64,000 nucleotides of DNA, taken from assembly GCF_902499075.1 (NCBI RefSeq), contig NZ_CABVPP010000001.1, forward strand, positions 310,001-374,000, in the 5' to 3' direction. Every line of letters begins with the position of its first letter. Position 1 is the first letter of the stretch. The DNA is from Burkholderia pseudomultivorans (lineage in GTDB: Bacteria > Pseudomonadota > Gammaproteobacteria > Burkholderiales > Burkholderiaceae). Below are positions 1 through 8,157 of the stretch, one piece after another. The notes under the pieces are model-generated. The model did no database searches and had not been told where the DNA came from. It saw only the letters and a list, made by a program, of their open reading frames with translations. A program made the translations under genes and the position numbers.

Positions 1-391
1 AGTCCGGGGTGTCTTCGAGCAGCCACACGAAATCGTCGACCTGGCCCATCACGGCCGCCGGCACCGACGACGCGACGCTGCGGTCGGCCAGCAGGAAGAT
101 CGGCACATTGCCGTTGCGCCGGCGGATTGCATCGACGACCGACTCGGAAGGCTCGTGGCCGTCCACGCCGAGATCCCAGTCGAGCAGCACGCACTGGATC
201 GACGGGTCGGAGCGGATCAGCACGATCGCGTCGTCGGCGGACGTGGCCGTGAGCACGTCGATGTCGCGCTGCGCGAGTTCCGCGCTCAGCGTGCGGACCG
301 CCCGCCCCGCCGCCGTTTCCTGCGAAATCTCGTCGTCGACCAGCAACGCGCGCATGCCGAGACGACGAATGCCACCGCCGGAGATGTTCAT
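1..391 (-). CDS. Orn/Lys/Arg decarboxylase, N-terminal part (cut by window edge)
   Basis: Only the first 130 codons are inside the window; the gene continues past position 1. The reading starts at ATG 391-389, preceded on the minus strand by a purine-rich GAGGG ribosome site. The protein begins MNISGGGIRRLGMRALLVDD and continues as a receiver-like alpha/beta fold, with hydrophobic strands around residues 14-18 and 65-69 (CVLLDWDLG). This is the N-terminal wing domain of large PLP-dependent basic amino acid decarboxylases of the AdiA/LdcC type. The catalytic PLP domain lies outside, so the substrate (arginine, lysine or ornithine) cannot be told. It is divergent from a second decarboxylase starting at 876. 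A stand-alone response regulator is the alternative, but the WDLG-plus-LLAD pattern fits the decarboxylase wing better. Confidence 0.72.
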   Translation of the reverse strand, partial: MNISGGGIRRLGMRALLVDDEISQETAAGRAVRTLSAELAQRDIDVLTATSADDAIVLIRSDPSIQCVLLDWDLGVDGHEPSESVVDAIRRRNGNVPIFLLADRSVASSVPAAVMGQVDDFVWLLEDTPD

Positions 392-875
392 GATGTTGCC
401 CTCGCTGTTCCGATGCTTCGATTGGTCTGTTTCGTCCCACGAGCACGCGGACAGCCGACCACGGGCGCGACATGAGACGCTCGCCATTCCGGTTTGCTTT
501 GCCATCCAATTCGGTGGCGACTATGCCATAGATGCCGGTCGATGAAAAGCAAGCGATTCGGATAAACCGTCGCCTGTTTTTAAACCGGCTTTCACGCGCC
601 GTTCATTTTGATGTGCAATGCAGCATGCCATTTCACGTCGCGCCGGATCATTTTCATTCCGTAATGAAGCATGTATATCCGATCGATTGAATTCGCGGGA
701 TTTTGTTGCTACGATCGGCTGCGCCGGGACGTATGCGGCGCCGGCTTCGGCGCTGCGCGGCGCATTCCGGCCGATTCGGCATTCGCGGGAGCATTTTCAA
801 GCGGCAACGGCGTCTGTCGGATTTGAAGCGCGCCGTTGCGACTCCCGTTTTCCTGACATTAACGGGAGAATTCGC
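392..875. other. Divergent intergenic region between two decarboxylase genes
   Basis: No convincing gene is visible in these 484 bases. The stretch from about 480 to 700 is clearly more AT-rich than its surroundings, as expected for back-to-back promoters. The open frame that extends the right-hand decarboxylase upstream to 618 lacks family resemblance and is taken as untranslated leader. No particular -35/-10 pair could be assigned with confidence. Confidence 0.5.
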
Positions 876-3053
876 GTGAGCCTGTTGAAAATCGCAGTCG
901 AACCGTCCCTGACCGGCGCCTTTCTGACCACGCACGAACAGGTCGACGTATTCCATACCGATTTTACGAATATCGCCGCAATAGTCGTCGGGATTGATGC
1001 GGCGCCGAAAATTCTGCAGGCGGTCGAACGAACCGGATTCGCGATTCCGTTCTTCGTCGCGGTCGAGCCCGGCCAGGAAGTCCCGCCGTCGATCTTGCCG
1101 AACGCAAACGGCGTGATCCAGCTCGGGCACGGCGGCCGGCATTACTACGGCCGGCAGATTTCCGCCGCCGCCGAGATCTACAGCGAAGCGCTGCTGCCGC
1201 CGTTCTTCAAGGTGATGCGCGAATACGTGCAGCGCGGCTACGTCGAATTCGACTGCCCCGGCCATCAGGGCGGCCAGTTCTTTTCGAGCCACCCGCTCGG
1301 GCGGACGTTCTTCGACTTCTTCGGCGAAACGCTGTTTCGCGCCGATCTGTGCAACGCCGACGTCCGGCTCGGCGACCTGCTGATCCACGAAGGCCCCGCG
1401 CTCGAGGCGCAGCGCAACGCGGCGCGGATCTACAACGCGGACAAGACCTGGTTCGTGCTGAACGGCACGTCGATGTCGAACAAGGTCGTCACGAGCGCAC
1501 TGCTCGCGCCCGACGATCTCGTGCTGTTCGACCGCAACAACCACAAGTCCGTGCACCTCGGCGCGCTGGTGCTGTCGGGCGCGCGGCCCGTTTACCTCGA
1601 AACCGCGCGCAATGCGTGGGGGCTGATCGGCGGCGTCGACAGCGCAGCGCTCGACGAAACGCGGATCCGCGACGCGATCCGCGAAGTCGCGCCCGAACGC
1701 GCCGACCTGCCGCGCCCGTTCCGGCTCGCGGTGATCCAGCTCGGCACCTACGACGGCACGATCTACAACGCGCGCGAGATCGTCGACCGGATCGGCCGAC
1801 TGTGCGACTACATCCTGTTCGACTCGGCGTGGGTCGGCTACGAGCAGTTCATCCCGATGATGCAGGATTGCTCGCCGCTGATGCTGGCGCTCGGCCCGGA
1901 CGATCCCGGCATCTTCGTCACGCAGTCGGTGCACAAGCAGCAGGCCGGGTTCTCGCAGACGTCGCAGATCCACAAGAAGGACCGCCACATCGAAGGCCAG
2001 AAGCGCTTCTGCGATCACCGGCGCTTCAACAACGCGTACATGATCCACGCGTCGACGAGCCCGTTCTATCCGATGTTCGCGGCGCTCGACGTCAATGCGC
2101 AGATGCACGCGGGTCCGGCCGGCAAGCGGCTGTGGCGCGACTGCGTCGCGCACGGCGTCGACGCGCGCAAGCTGCTGCTGAAGACCTGCCGCCAGATCCG
2201 GCCGTTCGTGCCGCAGACCGTCGACGGCCGGCCGTGGGCCGACTACCCGACCGGGCAGATCGTCGACGACCTGCGCTTCTTCCGCTTCCATCCGGCCGAC
2301 GCGTGGCACGGCTTCGAAGGCTATGCGAACGACCAGTATTTCGTCGACCCGTGCAAGCTGCTGCTGACGACGCCCGGCATCGATCGCGACACGCACGCTT
2401 ACGCGCCGTTCGGCGCGCCGGCGCCGATCCTCGCGCGCTATCTGCGCGAGCACGGCGTCGTGCCCGAGAAGGCCGACCTGTACACGATCCTGTTCCTGCT
2501 CACGCCGTCCGAGAGCTTCGGCAAGCTGCAGCACCTGATCGCGCATCTCGCGCAGTTCGAACGCCATCTCGACCAGGACACGCCGCTGCGCGACGCGATT
2601 CCGTCGCTGTGCGAAGCATATCCGGAGCTGTACGGCGACATGCGCCTGCGTCAGCTGTGCCAGCGGATGCACGACTTCTATCGCGGCCATGACATGAAGC
2701 ATCTGCAGAAGCAGATGTTCCGGCGCGCGCAGTTCCCGAAGCAGGCGATGCTGCCGCAGGCCGCGAACGCCGAACTGGTCCGCAACCACGTCGAGCTGGT
2801 CGCGCTCGACCGCATCGAAGGCCGGATCGCGGCCGAAGGCGCGCTGCCCTATCCGCCCGGCATCTTCTGCGTGGTGCCCGGCGAAGCATGGGGCGGGCCG
2901 GCGCTCGACTATTTCCGCGCGCTGGAAGCGGGGATCAACACGCTGCCGGGTTTCGAACCCGAAATCCAGGGCGTGTACCTGCAGACGAAGCCGGACGGCA
3001 CGCGGCAGGCGTTAGCGTACGTGGTCGCGAACGACACGCACGAATCGCGGTAG
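876..3053 (+). CDS. speC: Ornithine decarboxylase (PLP-dependent, SpeC/SpeF type)
   Basis: Decarboxylates ornithine to putrescine (polyamine synthesis or acid response) in the cytoplasm. The 725-residue product matches the usual length of E. coli SpeC/SpeF (about 711-732). The PLP-binding lysine is K354 in SVHKQQAGFSQTSQIHKKD, followed by a HASTSPFYPMFAALDVNA motif; both resemble the ornithine enzymes more than the arginine or lysine ones. The order is N-terminal wing domain (about 1-105), PLP aminotransferase-fold core, and C-terminal domain ending in the PPG-x-PGE type segment. GTG 876 was chosen because GGGAGA lies 6-12 bases upstream and the 86 residues before it, open back to 618, do not look like protein. 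The divergent gene at 391 is a second member of the superfamily. Biosynthetic versus inducible role is not decided by the sequence. Confidence 0.88.
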   Translation: MSLLKIAVEPSLTGAFLTTHEQVDVFHTDFTNIAAIVVGIDAAPKILQAVERTGFAIPFFVAVEPGQEVPPSILPNANGVIQLGHGGRHYYGRQISAAAEIYSEALLPPFFKVMREYVQRGYVEFDCPGHQGGQFFSSHPLGRTFFDFFGETLFRADLCNADVRLGDLLIHEGPALEAQRNAARIYNADKTWFVLNGTSMSNKVVTSALLAPDDLVLFDRNNHKSVHLGALVLSGARPVYLETARNAWGLIGGVDSAALDETRIRDAIREVAPERADLPRPFRLAVIQLGTYDGTIYNAREIVDRIGRLCDYILFDSAWVGYEQFIPMMQDCSPLMLALGPDDPGIFVTQSVHKQQAGFSQTSQIHKKDRHIEGQKRFCDHRRFNNAYMIHASTSPFYPMFAALDVNAQMHAGPAGKRLWRDCVAHGVDARKLLLKTCRQIRPFVPQTVDGRPWADYPTGQIVDDLRFFRFHPADAWHGFEGYANDQYFVDPCKLLLTTPGIDRDTHAYAPFGAPAPILARYLREHGVVPEKADLYTILFLLTPSESFGKLQHLIAHLAQFERHLDQDTPLRDAIPSLCEAYPELYGDMRLRQLCQRMHDFYRGHDMKHLQKQMFRRAQFPKQAMLPQAANAELVRNHVELVALDRIEGRIAAEGALPYPPGIFCVVPGEAWGGPALDYFRALEAGINTLPGFEPEIQGVYLQTKPDGTRQALAYVVANDTHESR

Positions 3054-3225
3054 CGACGCCGTGGTCGCGCCGTCCCGCGCGAAACTTGCGCGCGGCGCGC
3101 GCCTGCGGTAGCGTGCTGCTTTCCGGGATAACCGAAGCCTCGCGTCGAAACCCATCCGTCGATTCGATCCGATGCGGCCCGTCCTTGCCGACGCCGTCGC
3201 GTCGTGCGTACAGGAGGGGTTTCCG

Positions 3226-4389
3226 TTGGACACTCGCGTTTACCTGCTCAGCGCCGCCGTATTTCTGGCCGGCGTCGCCGAAAACATCTGCGTCGGCATC
3301 CTGCCGGCCCTCTCCGCCGGCCTGCACGTGTCGGTCGCAGCCGCCGGCCAGCTCACCACGATTTTTTCCGCCGTGTTCGCCCTGGCCGCGCTCGTCGCGG
3401 CCGCATGCATCGCGCGCGTCGAGCGGCGCACCGCGCTGCTCGCGTCGCTCGGCGCGTTTGCGGCCGCGAACCTGCTCGCCGCGGCCAGCCCCTGCTATGC
3501 GAGCCTGTTCGCCGCGCGCGTGCTGATGGCCGCGAGCTGCGCGACGCTGATCCTCGTCGCGACGCGGTTCGCGGCCGAACTCGCGCCGCCGTCGCAGCGC
3601 GGCCGCGCGATCGGCATCGTGTTCATGGGGATCAGCGCATCGCTCGTGCTCGGCGTGCCGATCGGGATGCGCATTGCCGACTGGGCCGGCTGGCGGGCGG
3701 TATTCACGTCGATCGCGCTGCCCGCGCTACCCCTCAGCGTGTGGCTCGCGCACCGGCTGCCGCGCAGCGCGAGCCTGCCGGCTTCCGAAGCCGCTGCCGC
3801 GCCGTACCGCGCGGTGCTCGGCCGCCCGCGGCTGCTGGCCGCGCAATGCGTGTCGATCGCGATGATCGGCGGGCACTTCACGCTGTTCGCCTATCTCACG
3901 CCGTACCTGCAGGCCGTGCTGTCGCCGGGCGCGGCCGCGCTCGAAAGCCTGTATGTCGCGTTCGGTGTCGCCGGCGTGACCGGCGCGTGGCTCGGCGGGC
4001 TGCTGTCCGACCGGCTCGGCGCCTCGCGCGCGCTGTGCGCGTGCCCCGCGGCGTTTCTCGTCGCGATGGCGATGCTGCCGGCCGCCGGCGCATCGCCGTT
4101 CGCGTTCGTGCCCGCGATGATGCTGTGGGGCGCCATCAGCTGGTCGATCTCGCCGATCGTGCAGAACTACCTGATCCACGCCGCGCCGTCGCTGGCCGAT
4201 GCGAGCGTCGGCATCAACGTGTCCGCGATGCACGCGGGCGTTGCACTCGGTTCGGCGTTCGGCGGCGTGCTGGTCGGGCGCGATGCGCTGCTCGCCACGC
4301 CGTGGGCCGGTTGCGCGCTCGTCGCCGTCGCGCTCGGGTGCGCATGCGTCGCGGCGCGGTCGCTGCGGCAAACGGCGCGCGCGTCGTGA
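3226..4389 (+). CDS. MFS efflux transporter (DHA1 / sugar- or nucleoside-efflux type)
   Basis: A 387-residue integral inner-membrane protein with about 12 hydrophobic segments, the length of AraJ/YdhP/NepI-like drug:H+ antiporter-1 exporters. The loop between helices 2 and 3 is only weakly conserved (ARVERRTALL), and TRFAAELAPPSQRGRAIGIVF matches the helix 4-5 loop signature of these exporters. The start is TTG 3226: a near-perfect AGGAGG (3212-3217) lies 8 bases upstream, and residues encoded before it do not resemble the family. It follows the decarboxylase by 172 bases on the same strand, so co-expression is possible, but the exported compound cannot be inferred. It converges on the operon ending at 4493. 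Confidence 0.8.
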   Translation: MDTRVYLLSAAVFLAGVAENICVGILPALSAGLHVSVAAAGQLTTIFSAVFALAALVAAACIARVERRTALLASLGAFAAANLLAAASPCYASLFAARVLMAASCATLILVATRFAAELAPPSQRGRAIGIVFMGISASLVLGVPIGMRIADWAGWRAVFTSIALPALPLSVWLAHRLPRSASLPASEAAAAPYRAVLGRPRLLAAQCVSIAMIGGHFTLFAYLTPYLQAVLSPGAAALESLYVAFGVAGVTGAWLGGLLSDRLGASRALCACPAAFLVAMAMLPAAGASPFAFVPAMMLWGAISWSISPIVQNYLIHAAPSLADASVGINVSAMHAGVALGSAFGGVLVGRDALLATPWAGCALVAVALGCACVAARSLRQTARAS

Positions 4390-4492
4390 ACGGCACGCTG
4401 TGCGTTGCTCGCCGGGCGCGGCCATCATGCCGATCCGATCGCTCGGTCCGCTGCGAACCGCCTTCGTCCTCGCCCGCGCCGTCTCCGCCGCG

Positions 4493-5650
4493 TCACCACG
4501 CCTGCCGATAGATCGCCAGTGCGTCGGCCTCCGTCACCTCGCGCGGATTGTTCACGAGCAGCCGCGTCTGCAGCATCGCATCCGACGCCATCCTCGGCAG
4601 GTCGCCTTCGCCGATCCCGACCTCGCGCAGCGTCCGCGGTATGCCGGTCGCGACGATCAGCCGGTCGATCTCGTCGATCAGCGCCTGCGTCCTCGCTTCG
4701 TCGCTGCCCGTCGCCGCCGGCGCGACGATCGCCGCGAGTTCCGCATACAGCGGCGCGGCGGCCGGCGCGTTGAAGCGCAGCACGTGCGGCAGCACGAGCG
4801 CATTCGACAGCCCGTGCGGCACATGGAAGATGCCGCCGACCGGATACGCGAGCGCATGCACGGCCGCGACCGGCGCGTTCGCGAACGCCTGCCCCGCGAA
4901 CATCGCGCCGACCAGCATCGCCTCGCGCGCGTGCCGGTCGCGGCCGTCGTCGCAGGCCGCGAGCAGGTTGCGCGACAGCAGCGTCAGCGCCTGAACGGCC
5001 AGCATGTCGGAGACCGGGTTCTTCAGCCGCGACGACGTATAGGCCTCGATCGCATGCACCATCGCGTCGATGCCGGTGGCGGCCGTCGCCGCGCGCGGCA
5101 GCCCGAGCGTCAGCTCGGCGTCGAGAATCGCGACGTCCGCGAACAGCTGCGGCGACACGACGCCCATCTTGCGCGCCTCGCCGACCGTGACGATCGACAC
5201 GGCCGTCACCTCCGAACCGGTGCCGGCCGTGGTCGGCATCTGCACGAGCGGCAGCCGCGCGCTCGCGACCTTGTCGACGCCGTACATGTCGGCGAGCGGC
5301 TGCTGCCCCGGCGCGAGCACCGCGATCAACTTCGCGACGTCCATCGACGAACCGCCGCCAAGGCCGAGCACGATTTCCGCGTCGGCCGCGACGGCGCGCG
5401 CGGTCGCGTCGAGCACCACCTGTTCGGGCGGATCGGCGATCACGTCGTCGATCACCGTGACCTGCCAGCCGTGCGCGGCCAGGCTCTCGAGCGCGGGCGC
5501 GAGCACGCCGCTGCGATGCAGGAACGCATCGGTGACGACGCACAGCCGCGCGAGCGCCGGAAAGCGCTCGCGCAGCAGCGCGCCAAGCCGGCGCGCCGCG
5601 CCGAATTCGACGATCTGCGTCGGGACGGTACGGAATTGAAACGGGTTCAT
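4493..5650 (-). CDS. Iron-containing alcohol dehydrogenase, last gene of the glycerol-like operon
   Basis: NAD(P)-dependent, metal-dependent dehydrogenase of the group III (Fe-ADH) family, 385 residues, typical for the family. Visible signatures: GLGGGSSMDVAK near residues 95-106 (nucleotide binding), MPTTAGTGSEVT near 137-148, and histidine-containing metal-site stretches IDAMVHAIEAY and HALAYPVGGIFHVPHG. Relatives reduce lactaldehyde, maleylacetate or dihydroxyacetone-type substrates, so the exact reaction is open. Its ATG overlaps the stop of the upstream small gene by four bases (5647-5650), making it the distal member of a seven-gene operon that also encodes a kinase, a GlpD homologue and an FAD oxidase. 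An alcohol/aldehyde conversion step in that pathway is the natural inference. Confidence 0.86.
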   Translation of the reverse strand: MNPFQFRTVPTQIVEFGAARRLGALLRERFPALARLCVVTDAFLHRSGVLAPALESLAAHGWQVTVIDDVIADPPEQVVLDATARAVAADAEIVLGLGGGSSMDVAKLIAVLAPGQQPLADMYGVDKVASARLPLVQMPTTAGTGSEVTAVSIVTVGEARKMGVVSPQLFADVAILDAELTLGLPRAATAATGIDAMVHAIEAYTSSRLKNPVSDMLAVQALTLLSRNLLAACDDGRDRHAREAMLVGAMFAGQAFANAPVAAVHALAYPVGGIFHVPHGLSNALVLPHVLRFNAPAAAPLYAELAAIVAPAATGSDEARTQALIDEIDRLIVATGIPRTLREVGIGEGDLPRMASDAMLQTRLLVNNPREVTEADALAIYRQAW

Positions 5651-5982
5651 CGGACCTCTCCGGGTGGCGTCGCCGTGCCGATGTCGGGCTGCACCATGAA
5701 GCGCGTCACGTCGCGGCGATCGAGCAACGGAATGATCGCCCCGACGCCGATCCGCTGGAAATGCGGCGTTTCCCGATGCACGTCCAGCCCGTCCGCGTCG
5801 CGGTATCGCTCGAGGATCAGGATATGGTCGGGATCGTCCGGCGCGCGGAAATACGCGTAGTCGAGATTCTTCGGTTCCGCGCGCGTCGCCGGCGCGAGTT
5901 CGGCGAGCAGTTCGATCACGCGGTCGCCCTGGCCCGGTTTCGCGTAGTAATGCACGATGACCTGCAGATAAGGTTCGTTCAT
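5647..5982 (-). CDS. Antibiotic biosynthesis monooxygenase (ABM) domain protein, YgiN-like
   Basis: Small 111-residue protein with a single ferredoxin-like ABM domain: LQVIVHYYAKPGQGDRVIELL at the start, ILILERYRDADGLDVHRETPHF in the middle. The family includes quinol monooxygenase YgiN and many proteins of unknown reaction. ATG 5982 was chosen because GGGAGGGC sits just upstream and the frame above it is not protein-like. It lies 34 bases after the GlpP-like gene and overlaps the downstream Fe-ADH gene by four bases, so the three are surely co-translated. A role in detoxifying a reactive carbonyl or in an oxidation step of the operon's pathway is conceivable but not shown. Confidence 0.8.
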   Translation of the reverse strand: MNEPYLQVIVHYYAKPGQGDRVIELLAELAPATRAEPKNLDYAYFRAPDDPDHILILERYRDADGLDVHRETPHFQRIGVGAIIPLLDRRDVTRFMVQPDIGTATPPGEVR

Positions 5983-6016
5983 GCTGCCCTCCCAGGAGGT
6001 GGATGAGATGCGCCCG

Positions 6017-6589
6017 TCACGACGGGTCGAGATTCCACAACGCGCTGTCGCTCGTCGACACCGCGACCGCGCCGTGCCGGCGCGCGCTGCGCACGTCGTC
6101 CGCATTGCAGACGAAGCCCGACGCGACGATCGGCGGCAGCGCCTGTCGGTCGGCGTCGCCCAGGTGCGCGAGCATCGGCGCCGGCATCAGCTGCACGAGG
6201 TTCGGATCGCTCTGCTCGATCGCCTTCACGCTGCGCGGCCAGGTCGAGCGGTCGGTCACGAAAACTTTCTGCATCGTCATCAGCCCGGCGCGGTTCGCGC
6301 GCTGGATCGTCGCGACGCGCGTCGACACGACGCTCGCGACGCCGATATCGGCCAGATACTCGACGCCGCCTTTGTCCTGCGAGAGCCCGTCGCAGCTGTC
6401 GATGTTGACGATCACGAACTTGCCGGCCCGCGCGAGCGCCGTGACGACCGCCTGCAGCCGGCGCAGGTCGACGTTCGCGACGATGCCGACCTCGGCCGCG
6501 CTGTCGACGAAGCGGTCGGCCTGCTCGGCGCCGTACAGCGTGGCGATGACGGGATGACGGGCGAGACGCGCGCCCAGCGACTTGTCCAT
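6017..6589 (-). CDS. GlpP-like glycerol-3-phosphate-responsive antiterminator family protein
   Basis: 190 residues, the usual size for GlpP. The motif FVIVNIDSCDGLSQDKGGVEYL (about residues 58-79) corresponds to the FVHIDLIEGLS-D pattern of the family, and the later QLMPAPML and ASGFVCNADDV segments fit its TIM-barrel-like fold. In Bacillus, GlpP binds glycerol-3-phosphate and acts on leader mRNA of glp genes. ATG 6589 lies 5 bases after the stop of the upstream FAD oxidase. Its presence inside a proteobacterial operon together with kinase and GlpD homologues suggests either a regulator sensing a phosphorylated intermediate or a repurposed phosphate-binding enzyme. The key residue set was not checked against a structure. 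Confidence 0.78.
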   Translation of the reverse strand: MDKSLGARLARHPVIATLYGAEQADRFVDSAAEVGIVANVDLRRLQAVVTALARAGKFVIVNIDSCDGLSQDKGGVEYLADIGVASVVSTRVATIQRANRAGLMTMQKVFVTDRSTWPRSVKAIEQSDPNLVQLMPAPMLAHLGDADRQALPPIVASGFVCNADDVRSARRHGAVAVSTSDSALWNLDPS

Positions 6590-6594
6590 GACGT

Positions 6595-8157
6595 TCAGCG
6601 GTCGACGTGCGGGCCGGTCTCGTCGCCGAGACCGAGCTTGCCGGGGTTGAGGATATGCGTCGGATCGAGCGCGCGCTTCACCGCCTGCAATACCGGAAAC
6701 GCAGTGCCCAGCGAATCGCGCATGTACGGCGAACGCAGCAGCCCGACGCCGTGGTGATGACTCAACGCCGCATTGTATTGGATCAGCACCGCGTTCGCTG
6801 CGTCCCACGCGGCGCGATACCAGGCGGCCCGCTGCTCGACCGCGACGTCGCCGCGCAGCGAAAAATACAGGCACGCGCCGTCCGCATAGGCATGCGACTG
6901 GTGCGCGGAACCGGCCAGCGTGCCGGGCACCGCTTGCAGCGCGGCCACAACGTCGTGATAGATCGCCGCGAGATCGCGCCAGCGGCCGCACATCTCCAGC
7001 GTGTCGGCGACGAAGCCCGGGCTGCGCTTGAAGCCTTCCGCGCTCTTGCCGGTCAGGTAGCGCGTGTCGAGCCAGCGCTCGAAGATCGCGTCGCCGTCGA
7101 GCCGGCGCCCGCCCGCTTCGCACACCTGCGCGCTGATTGCCAGTACCGCGTCGACGATCTCGCGCGCGCCTTCGTCGGCGATCAGCAGCACGTTCGTATC
7201 GGGCAGCCCGAACTGCACGCCGCTTTCGAGCGCATCGTAGAGCCGCAGCGCCGCCGGGTTCGCGCCGCGCTGCAGGATTTCGCGGCACGCATCGAGGCCG
7301 GCCGCGAAGGTGTCGAAGCCGTATGCGATCGCGCGTCCGTAATCGGGCAGCCGATGCAGCTTCAGGCGCGCGCGCACGATGATGCCGAGCGTGCCCTCGC
7401 TGCCGATGAACAGCTGCTGCAGGTCGGGGCCGACCGCCGCGCGCGAATAGCCGCCGACGGTGATCAGGCTGCCGTCCGCGAGCACGACGTCCATCCCGAA
7501 CACCATGTCCTCGATCTTGCCGTAGCGCGTCGACAACTGCCCCGCGCCGCGGCACGCGATCCAGCCGCCGATCGTGCTGATCCCGAACGACGACGGCCAG
7601 TGCCCCATCGTCAGCGCGTGCTCGCGCTGGATCGTTTCCTCGAACACGTCGCCGAACATGCCGGCCTCGACCTCGACGATCTGGCTTTGCGCATCGACGC
7701 CGATCAGCCGGTTCAGCGCGCACACGTCGAGCACGATGCCGCCGCGCACCGGCAGCGCCGCGCCCGTCACGTTGCTGCGGCCGGCCGACGCCGTCACCGG
7801 AATCGACGCCGCGTGCGCGATGCGCATCACGGCCTGCACCTGCGCGACCGTCGACACGCGCACGATCGCCGCATGCGGCGTCGCAGGACGGCCGGCCGTC
7901 TCCGTCACCATCGACGCGGCCCACCAGTCGCGCGTCCACGCGACGACGTCGGCGGGCTGCGTGAGCACTTCGTCGGCCACCGCGCGCAGCGCGTCGACCT
8001 GCTGTGCCGACAGCGCGACCGGCGCGCGCTGCATGCCGGCCTCGACGGCCGCGCCGCCTGCCGCCGGCAGGTTCAGCGAATAAGGCGGCGGCGTATGCGC
8101 GCCGACGACGTAGTTGCCGCGGTTGTAGCCGCGCTTGATGGCTTCCTTGCTGATCAT
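6595..8157 (-). CDS. FAD-binding oxidase, alkyl-dihydroxyacetonephosphate synthase-like
   Basis: 520 residues with the FAD-linked oxidase (PCMH/VAO) fold: FAD-binding half from about 90 to 300 with TASAGRSNVTGAAL, then STIGGWIACRGAGQLSTRYG and GSEGTLGIIV. Towards the C-terminus it carries ALSHHHGVGLLR, the histidine triplet that marks alkylglycerone-phosphate synthase (AGPS) rather than plain glycolate or D-lactate dehydrogenases. AGPS exchanges the acyl group of acyl-DHAP for a fatty alcohol; bacterial homologues are mostly uncharacterised. The ATG at 8157 overlaps the stop of the GlpD-like gene by four bases. With a kinase and GlpD in the same operon, chemistry on a DHAP- or glycerol-phosphate-like substrate, possibly cleaving or making an ether, is inferred. 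Simple oxidation of a hydroxy acid remains possible. Confidence 0.85.
   Translation of the reverse strand: MISKEAIKRGYNRGNYVVGAHTPPPYSLNLPAAGGAAVEAGMQRAPVALSAQQVDALRAVADEVLTQPADVVAWTRDWWAASMVTETAGRPATPHAAIVRVSTVAQVQAVMRIAHAASIPVTASAGRSNVTGAALPVRGGIVLDVCALNRLIGVDAQSQIVEVEAGMFGDVFEETIQREHALTMGHWPSSFGISTIGGWIACRGAGQLSTRYGKIEDMVFGMDVVLADGSLITVGGYSRAAVGPDLQQLFIGSEGTLGIIVRARLKLHRLPDYGRAIAYGFDTFAAGLDACREILQRGANPAALRLYDALESGVQFGLPDTNVLLIADEGAREIVDAVLAISAQVCEAGGRRLDGDAIFERWLDTRYLTGKSAEGFKRSPGFVADTLEMCGRWRDLAAIYHDVVAALQAVPGTLAGSAHQSHAYADGACLYFSLRGDVAVEQRAAWYRAAWDAANAVLIQYNAALSHHHGVGLLRSPYMRDSLGTAFPVLQAVKRALDPTHILNPGKLGLGDETGPHVDR

Noticed and set aside
654-2789. 711-codon open frame on the minus strand opposite the ornithine decarboxylase
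   Set aside because: Arg/Val/Gln-rich shadow of a GC-rich gene; no ribosome site or domain pattern, and the plus-strand decarboxylase motifs are unambiguous.
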